Assembly: GCA_017402895.1 (NCBI GenBank)
Contig: JAFPLG010000072.1
Coordinates: 1 to 17,707 of the forward strand
Length of the DNA: 17,707 nucleotides
From: Paludibacteraceae bacterium
GTDB lineage: Bacteria > Bacteroidota > Bacteroidia > Bacteroidales > Paludibacteraceae
Reading direction: 5' to 3'
Shown here: one piece after another, positions 1 through 6,496 of the stretch
How positions within the stretch are numbered: the stretch's first letter is position 1
Layout: the number at the start of each line of letters is the position of its first letter
Position numbers and translations under genes: made by a program
The notes under the pieces: model-generated
Databases searched by the model: none
What the model was told of the DNA's origin: nothing
What the model saw: only the letters and a program-made list of their open reading frames with translations

Positions 1-1
1 C

Positions 2-520
2 GCTACGGGCTTGGAGCGTGAGTTGAAAGAGAAATATGCTGTATGGCACTACTACACCGATGAGACAACGGGTAAGGTAGATAAATTATATGATAAGGAT
101 GTACGTGCTGAGCTCGGTTTGAACATCAAAGGTGCTATCAACTATACCTACAAGGACTTCAAACTCCAGACCACGCTGGGTCTGTATACCCCGTATGCTT
201 GGGACAAGACCAAAGTGTATAAAGAAAAGGCAACCGGCGATTTGTATGCCGATCTGGGTAACGGTAAAGCGTTCCCGGAATTGGCATATGACTACCTCGG
301 CTACCGCGACAACAACCGTCGTTTCGGTAACTTCGATGTAGACTGGACGGTCAACCTGAGCTATCAGTTCCTGAAGTGCCTGCAAGTGACGCTTTCTACC
401 GATCTGCGTTACTACAACGGTGTGAAGATTGACAAGAAGATGGCGGATGGTACTACCCAGTCGGCTGAGCGTGTTCAGTTCAAGGGCATGATCGGTCTAG
501 GTGTAGGCTATTCGTTCTAA
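2..520 (+). CDS. DUF3078 family outer-membrane protein, C-terminal part
   Basis: Partial gene that enters from the left edge in an open frame; the true start lies outside the window. About 172 residues remain. The visible part alternates polar and aromatic residues in short strands (for example TLGLYTPYAW, FDVDWTVNLSYQFL, VTLSTDLRYYNGVKI) and ends in GLGVGYSF with a terminal phenylalanine. That pattern is typical of outer-membrane beta-barrels recognised by the BAM machinery. The strand pattern and the FGNFDVDW and RVQFK segments match what I recall of the Bacteroidota DUF3078 family, whose molecular role is unknown. Only 15 bases separate it from the next gene, so it may share a transcript with the zapA-rny genes. 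The barrel assignment is strong; the family name is from memory. Confidence 0.8.
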   Translation, partial: ATGLERELKEKYAVWHYYTDETTGKVDKLYDKDVRAELGLNIKGAINYTYKDFKLQTTLGLYTPYAWDKTKVYKEKATGDLYADLGNGKAFPELAYDYLGYRDNNRRFGNFDVDWTVNLSYQFLKCLQVTLSTDLRYYNGVKIDKKMADGTTQSAERVQFKGMIGLGVGYSF

Positions 521-535
521 TCCCATTCTCGTCGG

Positions 536-814
536 ATGGATCAACTGGAGCAACTCTCAGAGAATCTACGAGTTCTTCTCATGCGATACGATGCATTGCG
601 TGAGGAGAATGATCGTTTGCGCGAGGCTAATCAAAGCCAACGTGCAGAGATCTTGCGCTCGCATGCCGAGTTGGCGGAACTGGAGACACAGTATAGTCGT
701 CTCCGCCTGGCCAGCGCCATGACGGGCACGCCCGAAGAGCGTGACTCTGCACGACGCCGTCTCACCCAACTCATTGCCCAGATTGACCATGTGATAGAGG
801 TTTTACGTCAGTAA
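536..814 (+). CDS. Small coiled-coil protein upstream of zapA, possible division factor
   Basis: A 92-residue protein with no signal peptide or membrane segment. Residues 1-60 are almost entirely charged heptad-like helix (LSENLRVLLMRYDALREENDRL and similar), so a parallel coiled coil is likely. The C-terminal 25 residues (ARRRLTQLIAQIDHVIEVLRQ) form a second amphipathic helix. It ends 10 bases before zapA. Size, coiled-coil character and position suggest a ZapB-like partner of ZapA or FtsZ, but there is no sequence signature that proves this. The ATG at 536 is the only sensible start; no strong ribosome binding site precedes it. The gene is real by position and codon use; the function is inference. 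Confidence 0.75.
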   Translation: MDQLEQLSENLRVLLMRYDALREENDRLREANQSQRAEILRSHAELAELETQYSRLRLASAMTGTPEERDSARRRLTQLIAQIDHVIEVLRQ

Positions 815-824
815 TTAGAAAACT

Positions 825-1148
825 ATGGCAGAGAAACAAAATATCCGTTTGCAATTGGATGCGCATTCTATCTCGCTCACGATTGATCGTGATCAGGAGC
901 CGTTCTATCGCGAAGGGGCTAAGTTGCTCAACCAACGTTATCAGTACTTCCGCAAGGTGATGCCACAGGCGACCACCGAACAATTGTGGATGTACGTTGC
1001 ATTGCAGCTGGCAGTCAATTGGCGAAGCGATGCGCATGAGAAAGACTTGCGCCCCGTCGAGAACCAGTTGGCTGCGCTCAACGAATTGGTCAAGCAGCGC
1101 TTGGCTCAGCAGCAACCGGATATCGTGGAGCCTGCCGAACAAGAATAA
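825..1148 (+). CDS. zapA: Cell division protein ZapA
   Basis: A 107-residue cytoplasmic protein of usual ZapA length. The N-terminal half has the ZapA globular domain pattern: two strands (IRLQLDAHSISLTIDRDQEPFYREGAKLLNQRY) followed by a helix. The second half is a long helix (YVALQLAVNWR through LNELVKQRLAQQ) that would form the coiled-coil tetramer stalk. ZapA binds FtsZ and bundles protofilaments at the Z-ring. It lies 10 bases after the small coiled-coil gene and 21 bases before rny, so the three are probably co-transcribed. The tail is acidic (IVEPAEQE). Start at ATG 825 fits the family's N-terminus. Confidence 0.88.
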   Translation: MAEKQNIRLQLDAHSISLTIDRDQEPFYREGAKLLNQRYQYFRKVMPQATTEQLWMYVALQLAVNWRSDAHEKDLRPVENQLAALNELVKQRLAQQQPDIVEPAEQE

Positions 1149-1169
1149 ACACTTAAAATCAAATCATTT

Positions 1170-2690
1170 ATGTTACCAGTAATTATTGGAATTGTATCTC
1201 TCCTTCTCGGAGCCGGCATATGTTTCATGATCGTACGCTTTACGAGCGTGGGGTTGATGAAGAAAGCCGAGGAAGAGGCGGAAATGATTAAGAAAAACAA
1301 AATTGTTGAAGCAAAAGAGAAGTTTATCGCGCTCAAACTCGAGCACGAGAAAATGGTGAGCGAGCACGAACGTCGTCAGCAGCAGACTGACCAGCGTCTG
1401 CAACAACGCGAACAGCAACTCAACCAGCGTCAAGGCGAATTGCAGCGTCAGCAAAACGAGATGCAGCAACGTAGCCAGCAACTAGATCAGCAACTCAAGG
1501 CGATAGAGTTTAAATCGCAAGAGATTGAGAAGATGCACCATCAGGCGCAGCAGCAACTCGAGGCTGTGAGCGGTCTGTCGGCCGAGGAGGCAAAAAAGCA
1601 ACTTGTGGAGGCTCTGAAAGACGAGGCGAAGACCAACGCAATGTCGTATATCAACGATATCATGGACGATGCTCGTATGACCGCCTCCAAGGAAGCCAAG
1701 AAAATCATCATCGAGACCATCCAACGTGTTTCGTCTGAGACGGCTGCGGAGAATACCGTTTCTATTTTCCATATCGAGAATGACGAAGTCAAGGGACGTA
1801 TCATTGGTCGTGAGGGCCGTAATATCCGTGCGCTGGAAGCCGCTACGGGTGTGGAAATCGTCGTAGACGATACGCCCGAGGCTATCACGCTTTCGGCCTT
1901 CGATCCGGTGCGTCGTGAGATAGCTCGCCTATCGCTCCACCAGTTGGTTCAGGACGGACGTATCCACCCGGCTCGTATCGAGGAAGTGGTGGCTAAGGTC
2001 AAGAAGCAAGTAGAAGAGGAAATCATCGAAACCGGTAAGCGCACGACCATTGACCTGGGTATCCATGGTCTGCATCCGGAATTGATTCGTATGGTAGGAC
2101 GTATGAAATACCGTTCTTCGTATGGTCAGAACCTGCTGCAGCACTCGCGTGAAACAGCCAACCTGTGTGCCGCGATGGCAAGCGAACTGGGACTGAATCC
2201 CAAGCGTGCTCGCCGTGCCGGACTGCTCCATGATATAGGCAAAGTGGCCGAGGAAGATCTGGAGATGCCGCACGCAGAAGTAGGTATGAAGATGTGTGAG
2301 AAATATGGCGAGAAACCCGATATCTGCAATGCAGTAGGTGCCCACCACGACGAGTGTGAGATGGAGACGCTGATTGCGCCGATCGTTCAGGCTTGTGATG
2401 CTATCTCGGGTGCTCGTCCGGGTGCGCGTCGTGAGATTGTCGAGACCTACGTAAAGCGTCTGAACGACCTAGAGAATATGGCACGTTCGTATCCGGGTGT
2501 TATCAAGACCTATGCCCTTCAGGCTGGTCGCGAACTTCGCGTGATTGTCGGTGCGGATAAGATTTCAGACAAGGATACCGAGTTGCTCTCGTTTGATTTG
2601 GCTAAACGCATCCAGGACGAGATGACCTATCCGGGACAAGTGAAGGTGACCGTTATCCGCGAGACGCGAGCTGTCAACTATGCAAAATAA
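1170..2690 (+). CDS. rny: Ribonuclease Y
   Basis: Membrane-anchored endoribonuclease that starts mRNA decay. The 506-residue length and domain order match the family. Residues 2-24 are one transmembrane helix. Residues about 30-135 form a long coiled coil, unusually rich in glutamine. The KH RNA-binding domain begins near residue 208, with the GXXG loop at G213-R-E-G216 in [10 protein letters not shown]. The HD catalytic domain carries the metal-binding H354-D355 in LLHDIGK, followed by a second histidine cluster, GAHHDE. The start ATG 1170 is followed at once by the hydrophobic anchor, which supports it. It is the last gene of the plus-strand cluster and is followed by a likely terminator at 2740. 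Confidence 0.96.
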   Translation: MLPVIIGIVSLLLGAGICFMIVRFTSVGLMKKAEEEAEMIKKNKIVEAKEKFIALKLEHEKMVSEHERRQQQTDQRLQQREQQLNQRQGELQRQQNEMQQRSQQLDQQLKAIEFKSQEIEKMHHQAQQQLEAVSGLSAEEAKKQLVEALKDEAKTNAMSYINDIMDDARMTASKEAKKIIIETIQRVSSETAAENTVSIFHIENDEVKGRIIGREGRNIRALEAATGVEIVVDDTPEAITLSAFDPVRREIARLSLHQLVQDGRIHPARIEEVVAKVKKQVEEEIIETGKRTTIDLGIHGLHPELIRMVGRMKYRSSYGQNLLQHSRETANLCAAMASELGLNPKRARRAGLLHDIGKVAEEDLEMPHAEVGMKMCEKYGEKPDICNAVGAHHDECEMETLIAPIVQACDAISGARPGARREIVETYVKRLNDLENMARSYPGVIKTYALQAGRELRVIVGADKISDKDTELLSFDLAKRIQDEMTYPGQVKVTVIRETRAVNYAK

Positions 2691-2691
2691 A

Positions 2692-2712
2692 GGTTGATGG
2701 CTAATGGCTAAA
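2692..2712. repeat. Heptanucleotide array 1 (3 units) between rny and trmN6
   Basis: Three consecutive 7-base units: GGTTGAT, GGCTAAT, GGCTAAA. In trmN6 orientation they read TTTAGCC, ATTAGCC, ATCAACC. The array starts one base after the rny stop and contains the trmN6 stop codon (minus strand, 2708-2710). It belongs to the same degenerate family as the other period-7 arrays in this window. Confidence 0.65.
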
Positions 2713-3451
2713 GATAAAACTCCTTGCAGAGTTCGGAATAGGCGGCTGAACGGCCGCCTGTTTCGTTTTCTAAGACGAGTTTGTCCTCTGTGGGCTGAAT
2801 GCTGACGGCTGAAAACTGAAAGAAAAGTAACACCCGCCTTGCCGGCTTCGACTCCTTACTAAATACGCGCGTGACGCGCGTGAGCGACAACCCGGCCTCT
2901 TGAGCAAGCTTTTCTACCTCTTTCTCTACTTCTGCCGGCAGGATAATGGCTAACATGCCCTGCGGTTTGAGTAGTCGTGCGCTGTGTGTGATGAGTTCAG
3001 CGTAACTGAGACTATCGGTGTGCCGCGCCAGTTGCCGTCCGGCATCCGGATTCTTCAGGCTGTTCTGAAAATAGGGAGGGTTGGAGACGACCAGGTCGTA
3101 TTTGTGATTTGTGATTAGTGATTGGTGATTGAGCCAGTCTTGTAGACTGGATTGATAGGCTGAAAGCTGTTGACTGAAGGCTGAAGCCTGAAAATTTTCT
3201 TTCGCTTGTTCTACGGCTGCTTCATCTATGTCGATGGCATCTATTTGGGCTTCCGGAACGCGTTGAGCCATCATCAGAGCGACGAGCCCCGAACCGGTTC
3301 CAATATCTAAAATGGTACATGGTAAATGGTCAAATGGTAAATCAACTGGTGCCCACGCACCAAGCAGTACGCCATCCGTGCCCACTTTCATGGCGCAGCG
3401 GTCGTGACGCACATAGAACTGACGAAATTGAAAACCTTCGGAACCGGCCAT
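2708..3451 (-). CDS. trmN6: TrmN6-like tRNA1(Val) A37 N6-methyltransferase
   Basis: SAM-dependent N6-adenine methyltransferase of the YfiC/TrmN6 family, which modifies A37 of tRNA1(Val) in E. coli. The 247-residue protein has the N-terminal signature FRQFYVRHDRCAMKVGTDGVLLGAW, SAM motif I at residues 48-55 (LDIGTGSG), the acidic DAIDID motif, and the catalytic NPPY at 124-127. The start is the ATG at 3451, 2 bases after the preceding gene; an upstream in-frame extension to 3592 would overlap that gene and has no family similarity. Compared with my memory of the family, extra residues occur exactly where short tandem repeats lie: APVDLPFDHLPCT before motif I, FSQQLSAYQ, NHQSLITN before NPPY, and FQFSAVSIQP near the end. 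A TRV-TRV duplication adds to this. None breaks the frame, so the enzyme is probably functional. Confidence 0.88.
   Translation of the reverse strand: MAGSEGFQFRQFYVRHDRCAMKVGTDGVLLGAWAPVDLPFDHLPCTILDIGTGSGLVALMMAQRVPEAQIDAIDIDEAAVEQAKENFQASAFSQQLSAYQSSLQDWLNHQSLITNHKYDLVVSNPPYFQNSLKNPDAGRQLARHTDSLSYAELITHSARLLKPQGMLAIILPAEVEKEVEKLAQEAGLSLTRVTRVFSKESKPARRVLLFFQFSAVSIQPTEDKLVLENETGGRSAAYSELCKEFYL
2740..2771 (+). terminator. Likely rho-independent terminator of rny
   Basis: Inverted repeat AGGCGGC (2740-2746), loop TGAACG, GCCGCCT (2753-2759), followed by the T-rich stretch GTTTCGTTTTCT on the plus strand. The stem is seven perfect base pairs. It sits inside the 3' end of the convergent trmN6 coding sequence, about 50 bases after the rny stop. 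On the minus strand no T tract follows, so it should act mainly on plus-strand transcripts. Confidence 0.6.
2793..2820. repeat. Heptanucleotide array 2 (4 units) inside trmN6
   Basis: Units on the plus strand: GGCTGAA, TGCTGAC, GGCTGAA, AACTGAA. In trmN6 orientation they read as TTCAGCC-type units. The array is translated as part of the FQFSAVSIQP stretch near the TrmN6 C-terminus. Confidence 0.7.
2865..2882. repeat. 9-bp tandem duplication inside trmN6
   Basis: ACGCGCGTG occurs twice in direct succession (2865-2873 and 2874-2882). It encodes the in-frame duplication TRV-TRV in TrmN6. Confidence 0.7.
3102..3129. repeat. Heptanucleotide array 3 (4 units) inside trmN6
   Basis: Units: TTGTGAT, TTGTGAT, TAGTGAT, TGGTGAT. 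In gene orientation they are AATCACA/T/C units. They encode the NHQSLITN stretch just before the catalytic NPPY region, which looks like an insertion relative to the family. Confidence 0.75.
3158..3192. repeat. Heptanucleotide array 4 (5 units) inside trmN6
   Basis: Units: GGCTGAA, AGCTGTT, GACTGAA, GGCTGAA, GCCTGAA. In gene orientation they read TTCAGCC-like. They encode most of FQASAFSQQLSAYQ between the DAIDID motif and NPPY. The units resemble array 2. Confidence 0.72.
3312..3346. repeat. Heptanucleotide array 5 (about 5 units) inside trmN6
   Basis: Units: ATGGTAC, ATGGTAA, ATGGTCA, AATGGTA, AATCAAC; the last two are slightly out of register. In gene orientation they are TTTACCA/TGACCAT-type. 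They encode the VDLPFDHLPCT stretch before SAM motif I. Confidence 0.68.
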
Positions 3452-3453
3452 GG

Positions 3454-4185
3454 TTAGTCGTGATGATGCAAGGGAAATTCTGTGTGGAACAACTCGTGGT
3501 GATGATGTTCGTGCGTCGGATCCGTGATGCAGTGAACGGTTAGGTAGATACCGGCAATCAGGAATAGCACGGCACATACGTGGCGGAACCATTTCTCAAA
3601 AGTACCGAGCCGTGAGGTCAGTTGTCCTACCGTAATAGCACTATAGCTTATCAGCCACGCAATCAGCATGATAGGCAGTCCTGTGGCCAATCCAAAAATG
3701 ACGGGCATCGTCCATCCCCACGACATCGGGAGCGTGAGCATGATATCAATCATACTGAGGAAATAGACCAGTCGGTGCGGACAGAAAGCGATGGCAAAGA
3801 ATATACCGAGCATAAACGACCATAGCCATGATGAACGGTCATCTACATTCTGCAGCCATTTGCTCAGTCCGTGATCGTGTTGGTGGTGATGACCGCTGAG
3901 CAGCAGAATGACGCCGCATAGTAACATAAATCCGGCTAGAATCGGTTCACCCCAATGACCAAGTATGTGTTGTAGACCTTCGGTCTGGGCTCCCAAAAGA
4001 AATGGAACGCTCAGTAGAATATAGGTGGTCAGTTTGCCCAAGACGAACATCAAACCGTTCGCCAGCACCTTGCGTCGGTTGCCAATCTCACGATCGATAT
4101 AACCGATGGCCGTAATCGACGTAAAAAGGGTACATGGGTCCAAAATAGTGAGTAATCCGAGTATAAAAGCAGCCAATATTTGCAT
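3454..4185 (-). CDS. CcdA/DsbD-like membrane protein with histidine-rich segments
   Basis: A 243-residue integral membrane protein with about six hydrophobic helices. Helix 1 carries DPCT (Cys18) and the fourth helix region carries AFCPHR (Cys135); two Pro-Cys or Cys-Pro motifs in equivalent helices of two repeats are the hallmark of the CcdA/DsbD transmembrane and related (LysE/TauE, ArsG-like) families. Residues 99-106 (HHHQHDHG) form a histidine-rich loop. The C-terminus after the last helix is also histidine-rich (HEHHHH, ending HHHD). This suggests binding of a transition metal, with either metal or arsenical efflux or thiol electron transfer as the role; I cannot choose between them. 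The ATG at 4185 is chosen because the first helix starts there and the promoter lies at 4215-4245; the longer frame to 4245 would begin within the promoter. It is 2 bases upstream of trmN6 and probably co-transcribed with it. Confidence 0.82.
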   Translation of the reverse strand: MQILAAFILGLLTILDPCTLFTSITAIGYIDREIGNRRKVLANGLMFVLGKLTTYILLSVPFLLGAQTEGLQHILGHWGEPILAGFMLLCGVILLLSGHHHQHDHGLSKWLQNVDDRSSWLWSFMLGIFFAIAFCPHRLVYFLSMIDIMLTLPMSWGWTMPVIFGLATGLPIMLIAWLISYSAITVGQLTSRLGTFEKWFRHVCAVLFLIAGIYLTVHCITDPTHEHHHHELFHTEFPLHHHD

Positions 4186-4211
4186 AAAATGAAATTTTTT
4201 TTCGAATTTGC

Positions 4212-4245
4212 TTGCAAAGGTACAAAAAATGTTGTACTTTTGCAA
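4212..4245. promoter_or_regulatory. Symmetric divergent promoter pair
   Basis: Plus strand: TTGC at 4212-4215, 19 bases, TACTTTTG at 4235-4242, driving the sensor kinase. Minus strand: TTGC at 4245-4242, 19 bases, TACCTTTG at 4222-4215, driving the membrane protein and trmN6. Both fit the Bacteroides housekeeping consensus TTTG/TTG - about 19 - TAnnTTTG. The two promoters occupy the same 34 bases, which form an inverted repeat: TTGCAAAGGTAC, 10-base spacer, GTACTTTTGCAA (11 of 12 pairs match). Confidence 0.8.
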
Positions 4246-4261
4246 TAGAAAACGAATAATT

Positions 4262-6451
4262 ATGCGAAAAACGAATGTTTTTTTGCTGCTAATGGCGTTT
4301 TTGATGGTCGGTCTGACGGCCTGTCACACCCCAAAACGCGATGCGCGAAGCATACAGCGCACGCTGCTCCACCAGCAGACGTTGGCCGAGCAGAACGTAG
4401 ATAGTCTCTTGGCGGCGTTGGAGCGTGACGAATTGTTGACCGACTGGATTGCTCGCACAGATCTGGGCGAGAATATTCTGTATTATGTCTATCAGGCTGA
4501 CCGACTCATCTATTGGTCAGACAATTGGCTTTCGGCCGACGATATCCGTTCTACCGATTCTCTTACGGGGTGGTGGTATGAGCGGTTCAACAATGCCCAT
4601 GTCGTGGCGCGTTGGATGTGTACCTCCGAATACGACGTACTGGTGGTTATTCCTATTAAGTATCAGTACCAGTTCGAGAATCGTCAGCTGCACAACACCT
4701 TTATCCCGCCGTTCTCGGCTGATGAGCAGTACCAACTGTCCGGATTGACGGTTAGCGGCTTCTATCCGGTATATGCTGCGGATAGTACGTTCCTATTCTC
4801 GCTGACCGGCAGTCAGCCGTTCGAACAACAAGAGGCGGTGGCAGGCCCTCTGGCCGACAGTTTTTCGTATCGTCAGTTGGTCGACCCCAATGCCGACCGT
4901 CCGGCTTGGTACAAGCGTCCGCGAATGCGCGTCCGACTCTATTGGATTCTATTGACATCGCTCTTCGGCGTGTTGCTGGTGTTGGGCGTTATCGGACTTG
5001 TTCGCCATCGTGGTTTCCGCAATATGCCGCTTCGGACACGTGTGGTATACGCCATTATGGCTATGTTGTGCGTGGCCTTTGCCTATGTGTTCTTTATATC
5101 TACGCGCTACGTGCGCAACCACTACCAGCAGCGTCAGGAGGCCGAACTGCTGCGCAAAACGCTCTATATTCAGTCGCATCTCCACGACCTGTATTTCTCT
5201 TCGCCGGGTTCGCGACTGGTGGATGGTAGTACACTTAGTAGCGACCTGCTCAAGCTCAGTTATACCTACGAAACCGATATCCACCTATATGACCGTCAGG
5301 GCGAACTCCTGGGCACGTCAGCTCCCGAACTATTCCAGAAGGGATTGGCCTCTACGCTTATGGCTTCCGCTCCGTTCTTTACGGGCGATTCCGTCGGGAT
5401 CTACCACGAACAGATAGGTGATATGCGCTACCTGGCCGGTTATATCCCATTGTTGGACGCCGATGCCGAGGTGGCCGGTTACGTGGCTGTGCCGCTCTTT
5501 GTGAGCGAATTGGCTATGCACCGCGAGGTGAATACTTTCCTTTTGCAACTCTTGCCTCCGTGTATCGTTATGTTGTTGCTCTCTATCCTGGTTAGCTATA
5601 TGCTCGCACGGGGACTGACACGTCCTATCAGTCGTTTGTCGCAAAAAATGAGCCATTTCCGTCTAGGCGAAGAGGACAACCATATCGATTATGCCTACCG
5701 GGATGAACTCGGTGAACTGGTGGAGCGTTACAATGAGATGGTCGACCAAGTTGAGCAGGCTTCCCGCCAACTGGCTCGTAGCGAGCGAGAAGGCGCATGG
5801 CGAACGATGGCACGCCAAATAGCCCATGAGATCAACAACCTGCTCACGCCAATCAAACTCAATATCCAGCAGCTCCAGCGTATGCGAGGCACCGATCGCT
5901 TCGATACCTATTTCGACCGCACCACCGATTCGCTTGTGGCGGCTATCGACAACCTGAGCCATATCGCTACGTCCTTCTCGTCGTTCGCTAAGATGCCAGA
6001 GGTGGAGGTGAGCCGGACAGATGTCGCACAGCGTCTATCCAGCGTCGTTACCCTGATGCGAACCAACACCGAGAGCGTGCCGATTCGCTACGTCGGACCC
6101 GATGCAGGGGTGATGGCACAGACCGACCCCGAACAGATTGGACAAGTGTTCACTAATATCATCAAGAATGCGATCCAAGCCATCGGCGATCGGAAAGATG
6201 CAGATATTATCATTATCCTCAATACCGCGTATTCCGCTAAGGAGATAGAAATCTCCATCTCCGACAACGGCCCTGGAATATCCGCCGAAGATCAGCCTAA
6301 GATTTTTGTGCCGAACTTCACGACAAAGACCACCGGCACAGGACTGGGACTGGCTATATCAAAGAATATTGTTGAGGGCTCAGGGGGACGCATCCGTTTT
6401 GAAACAAATAGTCGAGGTACAACATTCTTTGTTTACCTCCCCAAAATATAA
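4262..6451 (+). CDS. NtrY-like sensor histidine kinase
   Basis: A 729-residue membrane sensor kinase. N-terminal signal-like helix at residues 6-20 ends in LTAC (Cys21), which fits a lipobox. A periplasmic region of about 200 residues follows, then helices near 226-248 and 261-280, a second periplasmic sensor region, a helix near 426-448, and a HAMP domain to about 500. The phosphoacceptor is H522 in RQIAHEINNLLTPIKL, close to the NtrY motif AHEIKNPLTPIKL. The ATPase domain has N-box N636 (NIIKNAIQAI), D668 in DNGPG, and the G2 box TGTGLGLAI. The start is ATG 4262, about 20 bases after the promoter's -7 element; an earlier in-frame ATG at 4208 lies upstream of the promoter. No response regulator is adjacent. 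The next gene, 45 bases on, is gdhA, which suggests but does not prove a nitrogen-linked signal. Confidence 0.92.
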   Translation: MRKTNVFLLLMAFLMVGLTACHTPKRDARSIQRTLLHQQTLAEQNVDSLLAALERDELLTDWIARTDLGENILYYVYQADRLIYWSDNWLSADDIRSTDSLTGWWYERFNNAHVVARWMCTSEYDVLVVIPIKYQYQFENRQLHNTFIPPFSADEQYQLSGLTVSGFYPVYAADSTFLFSLTGSQPFEQQEAVAGPLADSFSYRQLVDPNADRPAWYKRPRMRVRLYWILLTSLFGVLLVLGVIGLVRHRGFRNMPLRTRVVYAIMAMLCVAFAYVFFISTRYVRNHYQQRQEAELLRKTLYIQSHLHDLYFSSPGSRLVDGSTLSSDLLKLSYTYETDIHLYDRQGELLGTSAPELFQKGLASTLMASAPFFTGDSVGIYHEQIGDMRYLAGYIPLLDADAEVAGYVAVPLFVSELAMHREVNTFLLQLLPPCIVMLLLSILVSYMLARGLTRPISRLSQKMSHFRLGEEDNHIDYAYRDELGELVERYNEMVDQVEQASRQLARSEREGAWRTMARQIAHEINNLLTPIKLNIQQLQRMRGTDRFDTYFDRTTDSLVAAIDNLSHIATSFSSFAKMPEVEVSRTDVAQRLSSVVTLMRTNTESVPIRYVGPDAGVMAQTDPEQIGQVFTNIIKNAIQAIGDRKDADIIIILNTAYSAKEIEISISDNGPGISAEDQPKIFVPNFTTKTTGTGLGLAISKNIVEGSGGRIRFETNSRGTTFFVYLPKI

Positions 6452-6496
6452 AACACAACAATAATTAAACATGTTTTTTAATTTAAAAACAACAGC
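6452..6496 (+). other. Kinase-gdhA gap with small palindrome
   Basis: This A/T-rich 45-base gap holds the perfect 10-base palindrome AAACATGTTT (6467-6476), flanked by TTA and TTTA. No TAnnTTTG promoter element is visible, so gdhA may be read from the kinase promoter or from an unrecognised one. The palindrome could be an operator, but it is short. Confidence 0.3.

Noticed and set aside
1149..1169. Space for a 6S RNA next to zapA, as in E. coli
   Set aside because: The zapA-rny gap is only 21 bases, too short for that RNA.
2692..3346. CRISPR-like reading of the repeats in and near trmN6
   Set aside because: Units are 7 bp without spacers, degenerate, and lie within a coding region; there are no cas genes.
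3452..3592. N-terminal extension of trmN6 by 47 codons
   Set aside because: It overlaps the upstream gene, lacks family similarity, and the family N-terminus starts at the ATG at 3451.
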